Shown piece by piece: positions 1-8,384 of a DNA stretch of 64,000 nt (the first letter of the stretch is position 1; the number at the start of each line of letters is the position of its first letter). A program made the translations under genes and the position numbers. The notes under the pieces were generated by a model that had not been told where the DNA came from, searched no databases, and worked only from the letters and a program-made list of their open reading frames with translations. This stretch comes from Streptomyces griseorubiginosus (GTDB lineage Bacteria > Actinomycetota > Actinomycetes > Streptomycetales > Streptomycetaceae): contig NZ_KQ948744.1 in NCBI RefSeq assembly GCF_001514195.1, forward strand, positions 1 to 64,000, given 5' to 3'.

Positions 1-38
1 GGCAACGACTGTGTCTTTTCCGGTCGAAACTTCATAGT

Positions 39-157
39 GTTTCGGTGGTCATAGCGTGAGGGAAACGCCCGGTTACATTCCGAACCCGGAAGCTAAGCCT
101 TACAGCGCCGATGGTACTGCAGGGGGGACCCTGTGGGAGAGTAGGACACCGCCGAAC
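39..157 (+). rRNA. rrf: 5S ribosomal RNA
   Basis: This is the 5S rRNA of the large ribosomal subunit. The sequence carries the typical Streptomyces 5S core (CCGAACCCGGAAGCTAAGCC near 80-99) and pairs its 5' end (TTCGGTGGTC) with its 3' end (GCCGCCGAA). The length of about 119 nt is normal. The 23S gene should lie just left of the window, so bases 1-38 are probably 23S-5S spacer. The exact ends are set by comparison with the known gene and could be off by one or two bases. Confidence 0.96.
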
Positions 158-164
158 AAATTGT

Positions 165-201
165 GAGAAAACCCCCGTTCCATTCGGAACGGGGATTTTC
201 T
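165..201 (+). terminator. rRNA operon terminator
   Basis: An inverted repeat CCCCGTTCC / GGAACGGGG (173-181 and 186-194) with a 4-nt loop is flanked by AAAA and TTTT, which extend the stem past one bulged base and end in a T-rich run. It sits a few bases after the 5S gene and is a convincing intrinsic terminator for the rRNA operon. Confidence 0.9.
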
Positions 202-225
202 GTTTTTCCGTACTACTGTGTCGGC

Positions 226-771
226 ATGAATTACGTGATTCGGTCCGTTCGTGCTGAGGAGTGGGCTGCCGCCAAGGCTCTGCGGCTGGAGGCGCTTCAG
301 GATCCCGTCGCGCCTCTTGCCTATTTGGAGACCTATGCGGAGGCCTTTGGCCGGCCTGACTCCTTCTGGCAGGAGCGCACCGCTTCGGGGGCCGAGGGGG
401 CGGACGGTGCGCAGACGGTCATCGCCGAGGCGCCCGATGGTCAGTGGGTCGGGACGGCGACCGTGTTGATCGAGGAGCCCGGGACCACGGACTGGGCCGG
501 GTTCCCCGTGGAGCGGAAGCAGGGGCACATTGTCGGCGTCTATGTGCGACCCGAGGAGCGGGGCAGCGGGCTCACCGATGTGCTGTTCGACGCGGCCCTG
601 GAGTGGGCCTGGGCGCACGGGGCCGAGCTGGTGCGGCTGATCGTGCACGAGGACAACGCGCGGGCACAGCGGTTCTATCGCAGGGCGGGGTTCGTGCCGA
701 GTGGTGTGGTGGTGCCGCTCGCGAAGGCTCCTGGGCAGTCCGAGTTGGAGTTCGTGCTCGAACGCTCCTGA
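226..771 (+). CDS. GNAT family N-acetyltransferase
   Basis: A 181-residue single-domain GNAT protein. Such enzymes transfer an acetyl group from acetyl-CoA to an amine; the substrate cannot be read from the sequence. The acetyl-CoA binding motif is visible as VYVRPEERGSGLTD, followed by the helix that packs on the cofactor, and the usual C-terminal segment EDNARAQRFYRRAGF is present. The frame is open further upstream to 163, but that part overlaps the rRNA terminator; the ATG at 226 begins MNYVIRSVR, where GNAT folds normally start. It stands alone between the rRNA operon and the convergent secretion cluster. Confidence 0.88.
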   Translation: MNYVIRSVRAEEWAAAKALRLEALQDPVAPLAYLETYAEAFGRPDSFWQERTASGAEGADGAQTVIAEAPDGQWVGTATVLIEEPGTTDWAGFPVERKQGHIVGVYVRPEERGSGLTDVLFDAALEWAWAHGAELVRLIVHEDNARAQRFYRRAGFVPSGVVVPLAKAPGQSELEFVLERS

Positions 772-783
772 GGACGCTCGCGA

Positions 784-2394
784 CTACACGGGCAGTTCGG
801 CGTCCGGCCAGCGGGTGCGGGCCTGTTCCCGGGAGCGGAGCAGGGCCAGGGTCGGCAGGCCCCGGTCCGCTCTGGCGGCCAGGAGCTCCGGGAGCTGGGG
901 GAGCGGGGCTACGGCTGCGACGTCGTCCAGGACGAGGGTCAGTGGTGGGTCGAGGCGACCGGCGGATGACCGTTCGGCCATGTGCCGGCCACGCTCGACC
1001 ACGCTGGAGGCGAGAGCCGTCAGAAGGGGCATCGCGCCGGGGTTGGTCCTGGGGTCCTCGATGGATTCACCGACCAGATAAAGCGTTCCCCCTTCGTGGA
1101 CGAAGGAATCCAAGGCGAGGGCATCATTTCGGTTGGGAGTGCATGCCTCGCGGATGTTGACGGTGAAGAGGGCGGAGAGGGTCCGGGCCGTCAGTTCCTG
1201 GGCGATGTCCCTGCGCTCCGGGTGCGCGGTGAGGGCCGCTTCGAGTTCGCCCGCGGAGCCGGGGGCGGCCTTCGGGTGGGTGCGGAGGGTGCGTACCGCG
1301 TCCTGGATCTGGGTGCCCTGGCACCAGCGGTGGACGTGGCGGATGGTGCGGGATTCCAGGGCGGCGGCGTGGAGGTAGCTGCGCAGGAGCGTTTCGGCTA
1401 CGTCGGTGACAGCCTGGTCGATCTTCGCGGTGGGGCGTACGGGGGCGAGGAGGGCGGTGGCTCTGGCCTTCGCCGTTTCCTTGTTCTCGCAGCCGGCTGT
1501 CGGTGACCAGTGGAGGCGGGCCGGGGTGTCGCAGAGGTGGGTGGGGTCGTAGACGTGGACCGGGCCGAGTTTGGCTCGGGCGTCCTTGGTGTCCTGCCAG
1601 AGGGTGGGGTTCGAGGTGACTACTAGGGCGGGGCCCTCGGCGTCTCTGATGGCTTGGGTCGCGGTGGTGTGGCGGGTTGCCTGTGGGGCGTAGAGGACCG
1701 CGCCTTCGGCGCGGGATGTTTCCCACCCGCCCACCCGTTCACCGTTGGACAGAGAAGTGAGCAGCTCGGCGGCCGCGGACGGTGCACGGAGTGGTTCCGC
1801 GGGATGGGGGAGCCCGGGCGGGTCGCCCGCCGTCGGCGGCTGCGGCTGCTCGATCGCCGCTGATCTCAGTGGATCGCCCAGCTGGGCTGCAACGGTCGGC
1901 TCCTGCTCCGCGGATGGTCTCGGGGCCGGCACCTCATGGGCGGCGGCCGGTACCTCATGCACCGGCTCCGGAGCCCTACGGCGTTCCCGCGCCGCCGTCT
2001 TCTCCGCTCTCGTTCTTGCCCGTACCGCTCTCCAGCGGGCCAGTGTGCCCATGACGAAGATGGTCAGGACGACCAGGATCATCAGCTGGCCGATCAGCAG
2101 GCCCCAGACCAGGCCGTAGCCGGAGAGCTGGGCGGGCGGGGTGTCGGGCCAGGCGCCCGGGATGTCCTGGGGGTGGCCGATGAGGTGGCGCATGGCCAGG
2201 GGGGTGCGGGTGAAGGTGACGGACCGGGGCCAGGCACCGTGGGTGAACAGGCCCGCCAGGCCCGTCGCCGTCCAGACCAGCAGGGTCATGCCGACGAGGA
2301 AGGCGAGTATGCCGACCAGCAGGCCGTCCGGGATGCCCCCCCGGGCTTCCCGGGGTTCCCGAGGGTCCCGTCGGCGGTCGTCCGGTCTCACCAC
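784..2394 (-). CDS. VirD4/TraG-like coupling protein, degenerate ATPase
   Basis: A 536-residue membrane protein at the end of the secretion-like operon. Two membrane segments lie near residues 23-50 and 92-118, then a proline/glutamate-rich linker to about 205, then a C-terminal P-loop-like domain. VirD4/TraG proteins normally hand substrates to a type IV channel. The Walker A position (about 233-245) reads AVLYAPQATRHTT rather than GxxGxGKT, while a Walker B strand (LTLVLDDVA, about 485-493) is clear. The protein stops soon after the segment LLRSREQARTRW, so the tail seen in conjugative relatives is missing. ATP hydrolysis may be lost or the protein may be structural. It follows the VirB4-like gene by 12 bp. 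Confidence 0.72.
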   Translation of the reverse strand: MVRPDDRRRDPREPREARGGIPDGLLVGILAFLVGMTLLVWTATGLAGLFTHGAWPRSVTFTRTPLAMRHLIGHPQDIPGAWPDTPPAQLSGYGLVWGLLIGQLMILVVLTIFVMGTLARWRAVRARTRAEKTAARERRRAPEPVHEVPAAAHEVPAPRPSAEQEPTVAAQLGDPLRSAAIEQPQPPTAGDPPGLPHPAEPLRAPSAAAELLTSLSNGERVGGWETSRAEGAVLYAPQATRHTTATQAIRDAEGPALVVTSNPTLWQDTKDARAKLGPVHVYDPTHLCDTPARLHWSPTAGCENKETAKARATALLAPVRPTAKIDQAVTDVAETLLRSYLHAAALESRTIRHVHRWCQGTQIQDAVRTLRTHPKAAPGSAGELEAALTAHPERRDIAQELTARTLSALFTVNIREACTPNRNDALALDSFVHEGGTLYLVGESIEDPRTNPGAMPLLTALASSVVERGRHMAERSSAGRLDPPLTLVLDDVAAVAPLPQLPELLAARADRGLPTLALLRSREQARTRWPDAELPV

Positions 2395-2406
2395 TGTCCG
2401 CCCCTC

Positions 2407-3822
2407 CTACGCCACCGTCGACTCGGAGTCGCCCATGTGCTGTTCCACGAAGGCCGCCGCCCTCTCCTCCGCCTCCAGCTCGGCGGCGCGCAGGGCGTCG
2501 TCGGTGAGCTCGCGGTCCGCGGAGGACTCCGTCATCGCGCGGTCGGTGAAGACCAGTGGGCGTTCGGTCTCGGTGACCAGGTGTTTGACGACCTGGACAT
2601 TGCCGTTGACGTCCCAGACCGCGATGCCGGGGGTGAGGGAGGGGATGATCTCGACGGCCCAGCGGGGCAGGCCCAGGACGCGGCCCGTGGCTCGGGCCTC
2701 GTCGGCTTTCTGGGCGTAGATGGTGCGGGTCGAGGCCATCTTGAGGATCGCGGCCGCCTCCTTCGCCGCCGCTCCGTCCACCACGTCGGACAGGTGGTGG
2801 ACGACCGCCACGAAGGACAGGCCGAGTCGGCGGCCGAACTTCAGCAGGCGCTGGAAGAGCTGGGCCACGAAGGGGCTGTTGATGATGTGCCAGGCCTCCT
2901 CGACCAGGAAGATGCGCTTCTTCCGGTCGGGGCGGATCCAGGTGTGTTCCAGCCAAACTCCCACGATCGCCATGAGGATGGGCATGGCGATGGAGTTGCG
3001 GTCGATGTGGGACAAATCGAAGACGATCAGCGGCGCGTCCAGGTCGATGCCGACCGTGGTCGGGCCGTCGAACATGCCGCGCAGGTCACCGTCGACCAGG
3101 CGGTCAAGGACCAGGGCGACATCGAGGCCCCAGGCGCGTACGTCCTCTATGTCGACGTTCATCGCCTCGGCCGACTCGGGTTCGGGGTGCCGTAGCTGCT
3201 CCACGATGTCCGTGAGGATCGGCTGGCGTTCGACGATGGACTCGTTGACGTAGGCGTGGGCGACCTTGAGGGCGAAGCCGGAGCGTTCGTCGAGGCCGTG
3301 GCCCATCGCGACCTCGATGATGGTCCGCAGCAGGGCGAGCTGGCCGGTCGTGGTGATCGCCGGGTCCAGCGGGTTGAGGCGGATGCCCTGGTCGAGGGCG
3401 GCCATCGGGTCGAGACGGATGGGAGTTATCCCCAACTCCTGCGCGATGAGGTTCCATTCACCGGCGCCGTCCTCGCCCTGGGCGTCCAGGACGACGACTT
3501 GGCGGTCCCGGAAGCGCAACTGCCGTAGGACGTAGGTCTTCTCGAGGGCCGACTTGCCGTTGCCGGACTCGCCCAGGACCAGCCAGTGGGGGGCCGGGAG
3601 CTGCTGGCCGTAGAGCTGGAAGGGGTCGTAGATGTAGCCCTTGCCGGAGTAGACCTCGCGGCCGATGATCACGCCCGAGTCACCGAGGCCGGGCGCGGCG
3701 GTCGGGAGGTAGACCGCCTGCGCCTGGCCGGTGGACGTGCGGACCGGCAGGCGGGTCGTCTCGACCTTCCCGAACAGGAAGGACGTGAAGGCGTCGGTGA
3801 GGACGGACAGCGGATCCCGCAT
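2407..3822 (-). CDS. VirB4-like type IV secretion ATPase
   Basis: A 471-residue cytoplasmic ATPase of the VirB4/TraC class, the energy source of type IV secretion channels. Walker A is intact (GESGNGKS, residues 84-91), a second strand gives VVVLDAQGEDG (about 109-119), and Walker B is FLVEEAW (about 305-311). It corresponds to the C-terminal motor part of VirB4; the N-terminal region seems to be carried by the upstream SCO6880-family gene, as in other actinobacterial systems where the protein is split. The gene begins 10 bp after that neighbour, so the two are probably cotranscribed. The intact P-loop contrasts with the degenerate one in the VirD4-like gene downstream. Confidence 0.82.
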   Translation of the reverse strand: MRDPLSVLTDAFTSFLFGKVETTRLPVRTSTGQAQAVYLPTAAPGLGDSGVIIGREVYSGKGYIYDPFQLYGQQLPAPHWLVLGESGNGKSALEKTYVLRQLRFRDRQVVVLDAQGEDGAGEWNLIAQELGITPIRLDPMAALDQGIRLNPLDPAITTTGQLALLRTIIEVAMGHGLDERSGFALKVAHAYVNESIVERQPILTDIVEQLRHPEPESAEAMNVDIEDVRAWGLDVALVLDRLVDGDLRGMFDGPTTVGIDLDAPLIVFDLSHIDRNSIAMPILMAIVGVWLEHTWIRPDRKKRIFLVEEAWHIINSPFVAQLFQRLLKFGRRLGLSFVAVVHHLSDVVDGAAAKEAAAILKMASTRTIYAQKADEARATGRVLGLPRWAVEIIPSLTPGIAVWDVNGNVQVVKHLVTETERPLVFTDRAMTESSADRELTDDALRAAELEAEERAAAFVEQHMGDSESTVA

Positions 3823-3832
3823 GCGTGGTCCC

Positions 3833-5392
3833 CTACTTTCGGATGCCGGTGGCGAACGGAAGCGTGTTCACGAAGGCGCGGTGGTGCTCGCGGTCGCACC
3901 ACTCCAGCTTCAGGTACGACTTTCCCGCGGAGGCCCTGATGGTCCGCTTGTCGCGGGCCAGGGCCTCGGGGGAGCGGGAGGAGACGGTGATGTAGCCGAC
4001 CAGGTTGACGCCGGCCGCGCCGCTCGCGAGGTCCTCGCCGCGCTGGTCGAGGCGGGAGTGGGCGGCCACGTCACGGGGGTCGATGGTGCGGTTCATCTTG
4101 GCCGCGCGGGACGCCTCCGCCTCGTCATTGGTCTTCTCGGTCAGCATGCGCTCGATGGCGATCTCGGTGGGTTCGAGGTCCATCGTGACGGCGACCGTGC
4201 GGATGACGTCCGGGGTGTGGACGAGCAGGGGCGCCAGGAAATTGACGCCGACCGGGGTCATCGGCCACTCCTTGACCCAGGCGGTGGCGTGGCACCAGGG
4301 CGCGCGGGTGGAGGACTCCCTCGTCTTCGCCTGGAGGAACGTCGGTTCCATGGCGTCGAGTTCGGCCGGCCAGGCGTTGCGCTGGGTCATCGCCTGGATG
4401 TGGTCGATGGGGTGGTCGGGGTCGTACATGGAGTGGATCAGCGACGACAGCCGGCCCTGGCCGAGCGGCTGGCGGACGCGGATGTCGGCCTCCTGGAGGC
4501 GCGAGCAGATGTCGGTCAGCTCGCGGGCCATGACGACGGCGAGGCCCGCGTCCTTGTCCAGCTTGCGGCCGGACTGGGGGCGGGCGGCGCGGGCCATCGC
4601 GTGGGCCTCCGCCGCCAGTTCCCGGGTGTAGTGCATGCAGGCGACCAGGTACGCGCGGTGCTGCTCGCTGCTGGTGGACACCATCGACTGGAGCTGGTCG
4701 TACGACGACTGGAGCCAGGGCAGCGCCTTGTCGTCCCCGCGTACGGCGACGTCCTTGGCGTGGGCGTCGGGGTCGGCGGGGAGGGTGCGGGCGAGCATCT
4801 GGAGGCGGGTGACGAAGCCGTCGCCGTTGGCCACGTGCTTGAGGAGGGTGCCGAAGCGGTCGACGAGGGCTTCCTGGTCCTCGGAGTCGCGCAGGCCGAC
4901 GCCGGGACCCTCGATCTCGATGGCGGCGGTGACGGTACGGCGGTCCGCGTGCAGGAGGACGGCGATCTCGTCGGGGCCGAACGGGGCGGCGAGCCAGTTG
5001 ATGCGGCCGATGCCGGGGGGCGGGCCGACCTCGACCTCGCGGCCGTCGACGTGGGTGCCGGCCTCCATGACGGAGGAGCGGTAGGTGGTGCCCTGGCGCA
5101 GGGTGCGCTTGTAACTGCGGTTGATCTCGAACCACTTGTAGAAGGTGCGGCGCTTGTACGGCACGTAGACCGCGGCGAGCGCGACGAGCGGGAAGCCCAT
5201 CAGGAGCACGATGCGCAGGGAGAGCACCGGGACGAGGAGCCCGCACATCATGCCGAGGAACGCGCCCACGATGATGAGCGCGATCTCGCCCGACTCACGA
5301 TTCCGGCCGACGATCGCGTTCGGCCGGGCGCGGCCGATCAGATATGTCCGGCGGGGCGTGACCGCATGCGACACGTGGGACTCGGTCGTCAA
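3833..5392 (-). CDS. SCO6880-family secretion-associated membrane protein
   Basis: A 519-residue protein of the family named after S. coelicolor SCO6880, found beside VirB4-like ATPases in actinobacterial secretion and conjugation loci. Two adjacent membrane helices lie near residues 35-80, a VirB3/PrgI-like layout, and are followed by a long soluble part that probably equals the N-terminal region of VirB4. No nucleotide-binding motif is seen. It overlaps the upstream TrbL-like gene by the ATGA arrangement at 5389-5392, which indicates translational coupling. The soluble part is assigned by its position and partner, not by a motif I can point to. Confidence 0.78.
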   Translation of the reverse strand: MTTESHVSHAVTPRRTYLIGRARPNAIVGRNRESGEIALIIVGAFLGMMCGLLVPVLSLRIVLLMGFPLVALAAVYVPYKRRTFYKWFEINRSYKRTLRQGTTYRSSVMEAGTHVDGREVEVGPPPGIGRINWLAAPFGPDEIAVLLHADRRTVTAAIEIEGPGVGLRDSEDQEALVDRFGTLLKHVANGDGFVTRLQMLARTLPADPDAHAKDVAVRGDDKALPWLQSSYDQLQSMVSTSSEQHRAYLVACMHYTRELAAEAHAMARAARPQSGRKLDKDAGLAVVMARELTDICSRLQEADIRVRQPLGQGRLSSLIHSMYDPDHPIDHIQAMTQRNAWPAELDAMEPTFLQAKTRESSTRAPWCHATAWVKEWPMTPVGVNFLAPLLVHTPDVIRTVAVTMDLEPTEIAIERMLTEKTNDEAEASRAAKMNRTIDPRDVAAHSRLDQRGEDLASGAAGVNLVGYITVSSRSPEALARDKRTIRASAGKSYLKLEWCDREHHRAFVNTLPFATGIRK

Positions 5393-6720
5393 CGCCCGTC
5401 ACCTCCTGTGCTGTTGCTACTGCCGTTGCGGGTGTTGCTGGCGTGCGGGGTGTTCACCGGGTTGCCGGCGCGGGGAGCGGGAGCGGCGGAGGGGACAGAT
5501 CCGCCGCCTCCGTTCGGGGTGCGCGAGCTGTGGGCGGCGACTCCGCCGGACGCCGGGTTGCTCGGGCGGGCGCCCGAACCTCCGGAGGCCTGACCGTTGT
5601 TGTCGGCCCGGGAGCTGTGGGTCTTGATGCCCTGGGCGACGAGGGTGGCGGGCGAGCTGATGACGGCCGCCGCCTTGCCTTCGGCGCCCTGCATGATGCG
5701 GTTGTTGCGGGAGCCGGCGATCTCGTCGCCGAAGCCGGGGACGAAGCGGTAGATCATCGCGCTGGCGAAGATGGCGAGCAGGATGATGGCGAGGCCGGAG
5801 ACGACGGCGGAGAAGGCGTCGGGGCCGTCGTCGGAGGAGAGTGCGCCGGCGAGGCCGAGGACGATGACGATCACCGGTTTGACCAGGATGACGGCGATCA
5901 TGATGCCGGCCCAGCGGCGGACGTGGCCCCAGAGGTTCTTGTCGACGAGGCCGGCGTAGACGACGGTGCCGAGGAGGGCGCCGACGTAGAGGAGGGCGGC
6001 GCGGATCACGAGCTCCAGCCAGAGGACTCCGGCGGCGAGGATGCTGACCAGGGAGACGACGATCAGCATGATCGGGCCGCCGCCGATGTCGTTGCCCTTC
6101 TGAAGGGCGCCGGAGAAGGTGCCGAAGAAGGTGTCGGTCTGGTCGCCGGTGGCTTTCGCGAGGACTTCTGAGACGCCGTCGGTGGCCGAGACGACGGTGT
6201 AGAGGATGAGGGGGGTGAAGGCGGAGGCGAGGACGGTGAGCCAGAGGAACCCGATGGCTTCGCTGAGGGCGGTGGAGAGGGGGACGCCTCTCACTGCGCG
6301 CTTGGCGACGGCGAGGAGCCACAGGAGGAGGGTGAGGATGGTCGAGGCGGCGAAGACGACGGCGTACTGCTGGAGGAACTTCTGGTTGGTGAAGTCGACG
6401 TTGGCGGTGTCCTTGACGGCGTCGCTGAGTTTGGTGATGGTCCAGGCGGCGGCTTTGGCACAGCCCTGGGCGAGGGACGACAGCGGGTCGAGGGTGCTGG
6501 TGAGGCTGGGGGTGGAGCCACCGCTGGATCCTGAGCCGCTCTCGCAGTAGTCCTTGGCCGGGCCGACGATGAGGTCGCAATCGTCGTTCGAGGGCGTCGG
6601 TGAGGGCGTGGCGGACGGTGTTGGTGCCGCAGCTGCCCGTGAGGCCAGCAACAGGACTGTGGACTGAACAGCTGTCAGGGCGGCAGCGACCTTGAGGACG
6701 CGGCGCGGGCTACCGGGCAT
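5389..6720 (-). CDS. TrbL/VirB6-like polytopic membrane protein
   Basis: A 443-residue protein with an N-terminal signal-like helix (residues about 8-32, ending ASRAAAA), a small extracellular loop with cysteines (DDCDLIVG...DYCESG), at least five further membrane helices, and a polar glycine/serine/asparagine-rich tail of about 100 residues. This is the usual plan of TrbL/VirB6 channel proteins. The frame is open to 6840, but the ATG at 6720 follows GGAGGG at good spacing and gives a positively charged start before the signal helix. It overlaps the VirB8-like gene upstream by 11 bp and the SCO6880-family gene downstream by 4 bp. Confidence 0.8.
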   Translation of the reverse strand: MPGSPRRVLKVAAALTAVQSTVLLLASRAAAAPTPSATPSPTPSNDDCDLIVGPAKDYCESGSGSSGGSTPSLTSTLDPLSSLAQGCAKAAAWTITKLSDAVKDTANVDFTNQKFLQQYAVVFAASTILTLLLWLLAVAKRAVRGVPLSTALSEAIGFLWLTVLASAFTPLILYTVVSATDGVSEVLAKATGDQTDTFFGTFSGALQKGNDIGGGPIMLIVVSLVSILAAGVLWLELVIRAALLYVGALLGTVVYAGLVDKNLWGHVRRWAGIMIAVILVKPVIVIVLGLAGALSSDDGPDAFSAVVSGLAIILLAIFASAMIYRFVPGFGDEIAGSRNNRIMQGAEGKAAAVISSPATLVAQGIKTHSSRADNNGQASGGSGARPSNPASGGVAAHSSRTPNGGGGSVPSAAPAPRAGNPVNTPHASNTRNGSSNSTGGDGR

Positions 6721-7540
6721 ACGTGAACCCTCCGTACTCCTCGACGGCCTTGGCCATGTCGTCGGCGCTGGAAGCCTTGTTGTCACCGGGAACAGGCGCT
6801 GGGCCGTCCTTCTGGGCGAAGCTGTCGACTTTCCAGTCATTGTCCGACCAACGCAGCTGGAGGGTCATGGTGAACCAGTCGCTGCTCACCGGGTCGGTCG
6901 ATGTGGCGCCGGCGGTGCCGTACAGGCCGGTGCACCAGACCTCGACGGACGCTGTGGTGTCCGACGAGCTCGTGACCTTGGTACCGATCGGGACAGTGCG
7001 CGAGACGTAGGTGCTTCCCTGCGCTGCGTCGCCGTTCTGATCGAGCCCGAGCTTGCTCAGGAACTCTGCCGTGTAAGCCTTGTTGAACTTGTCCGTCAGG
7101 GCAGCCTGCTGGTCCGCGACGAAGATCTGCTGGACGATCTCGGCTCGGCGGGTCGCCTTGAGGATGTCGGCGGAAACCAGCACCGTCGCGTAATTGGCGG
7201 CAGCACTCGCGGCACCCTGAGTGTCGTGAGTGAATCCCGACGGGATGCCACCCGACCGTGTACTCACAGGCTTGTTTCCGGTTGCCGCTGTGGAGTTTGC
7301 TCCGGGTTGCCCGCCGGTCCCGTCCGCTGACGTCGAGGCTCCCGATCCGTTGTCGCCGCGGTTCGCGAAGGCGATTGCTGCGATCAGGAGGACGATGACG
7401 CCTACGACGGTGACGAGGCTTCTGGAGGAGGAGCGGGGGGTGCGGCGGGCGCCGCCGTAGACGTCGCCGGGGCGTTCGGGGTAGCGGGTGCGGGTCTGGC
7501 CCGTGCCGCCGTAGCTCTCGTGGTCGTCGTCCTGACTCAT
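6710..7540 (-). CDS. VirB8/TcpC-like bitopic membrane protein
   Basis: A protein of 276 residues with a charged cytoplasmic N-terminus, one membrane helix (about residues 42-59, VTVVGVIVLLIAAIAF), a serine/glycine linker and an extracellular domain of about 170 residues. Size, topology and place in the operon match the VirB8/TcpC group, whose NTF2-like domains help assemble the channel; I assign it on this basis and not on a specific motif. The ATG at 7540 follows GAGGGGG with a 10-nt gap; a GTG at 7549 adds three residues but has no room for a ribosome site. It is coupled to the TrbL-like gene by an 11-bp overlap. Confidence 0.7.
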   Translation of the reverse strand: MSQDDDHESYGGTGQTRTRYPERPGDVYGGARRTPRSSSRSLVTVVGVIVLLIAAIAFANRGDNGSGASTSADGTGGQPGANSTAATGNKPVSTRSGGIPSGFTHDTQGAASAAANYATVLVSADILKATRRAEIVQQIFVADQQAALTDKFNKAYTAEFLSKLGLDQNGDAAQGSTYVSRTVPIGTKVTSSSDTTASVEVWCTGLYGTAGATSTDPVSSDWFTMTLQLRWSDNDWKVDSFAQKDGPAPVPGDNKASSADDMAKAVEEYGGFTYAR

Positions 7541-7738
7541 GCCGCTCACGCCCCCTCGACGTCGTACGGGAACCCGTAGGAGTACGACGGTAGCCGCGCT
7601 GGTTCCCGCGCGGGTGCGGTGTGGTGACTCGACATCAGGGAACGCAACCTCAGCCGGTGGGCACTGCGGACGGGTGGGGTAGGAGGGGGTACCGGGAGCG
7701 CCCGGCCGGACTGGAGGTGCGTCGACCGGACGCTGCGG

Positions 7739-8047
7739 CTATACGGCCATTCCGTACACGATGGTGAAGAGCGTGCCCAGGGAGCCGATGATGAAGACTC
7801 CGGTCAGGCCCGCGACGATGAGGCCCTTGCCCTGTTCCGCGCTGAAGGTGTCCCGCAGGGCGGTGGCGCCGATGCGCTGCTTCGCGGCGCCCCAGATGGC
7901 GATGCCGAGGCAGAGCAGGATGGCGACCGCCATGACGACCTGGATCATCGTCTTGGCCTCGGTCCCCAGCGCCCCGAAAGGCCCCCAGTCTGGAGCGATC
8001 CCGCCGATGATGGTGTTGATGTCGCCCTTGTCGGCCGCAAAGAACAT
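7739..8047 (-). CDS. VirB2-like small membrane protein (candidate pilin)
   Basis: A 102-residue protein with two hydrophobic helices (around residues 35-57 and 75-99) joined by a short basic loop (AKQRIGATALRDT). This is the layout of VirB2/TrbC-type pilin precursors, although no cleavable signal peptide is obvious. The frame is open to 8152, but the ATG at 8047 (MFFAADKGD) follows AGGGGCGG and removes an unlikely leader. It is the first gene of the secretion-like operon, separated from the VirB8-like gene by about 200 bp, so the pilin may also be made from its own, more abundant transcript. Confidence 0.68.
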   Translation of the reverse strand: MFFAADKGDINTIIGGIAPDWGPFGALGTEAKTMIQVVMAVAILLCLGIAIWGAAKQRIGATALRDTFSAEQGKGLIVAGLTGVFIIGSLGTLFTIVYGMAV

Positions 8048-8337
8048 GTAAGTCACCGCCCCTGGTGGGTAGTTCCGTCCCCCTGCGTGGGCGCAGAGGT
8101 CAGTCCTCATTGTCGCCGACAATTCTGCCGTCGTATGTCGACTTGGCGGCATTGGCCGACGGGTTTCGTACGAATGACTGTCTGGTCACTCTGTGTATCA
8201 CGGCAGGTCACGCCGGGCAATGAGGCCTGAGCGGAACCTGGCGTGTGGTTCCGTCGTTGACCCCTCTTACGACCTGCGGTGCTTCTGGCACCGATGTTCT
8301 GCGGGTGAAGGCTAACCCGGACCGCCACCGGTATGAC
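8048..8337. other. Promoter region of the secretion-like operon, no gene
   Basis: About 290 bp without a supportable gene. It should carry the promoter of the minus-strand secretion cluster. Two symmetric elements stand out. ATTGTCG-C-CGACAAT (8109-8123) is a perfect inverted repeat about 60 bp upstream of the pilin-like start and is a good operator candidate. CGGAACC / GGTTCCG (8232-8238 and 8247-8253) is a 7-bp inverted repeat with an 8-nt spacer. I see no open frame with normal Streptomyces codon use here. Confidence 0.5.
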
Positions 8338-8372
8338 GAACGGGCCGCGGTAGGGGAGCCCGCGGCCCGTTC
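8338..8372 (-). terminator. Terminator of the first S53 protease gene
   Basis: Perfect 13-bp inverted repeat, arms GAACGGGCCGCGG (8338-8350) and its complement (8360-8372), 9-nt loop, starting 13 bp after the protease stop codon. There is no long T run, as is common in Streptomyces. Confidence 0.75.
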
Positions 8373-8384
8373 GTTGACGGAGAG

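Noticed and set aside
100..648. Minus-strand open frame opposite the 5S gene and acetyltransferase
   Set aside because: It overlaps the rRNA and lies antisense to a clear GNAT gene; wrong codon bias.
3731..5593. 620-codon plus-strand frame in the secretion cluster
   Set aside because: Antisense shadow of the SCO6880-family gene, produced by rare stop codons at high GC.
784..8047. Integrated conjugative element
   Set aside because: No relaxase, integrase, replication gene or flanking direct repeats in the window, and composition equals that of the surroundings.
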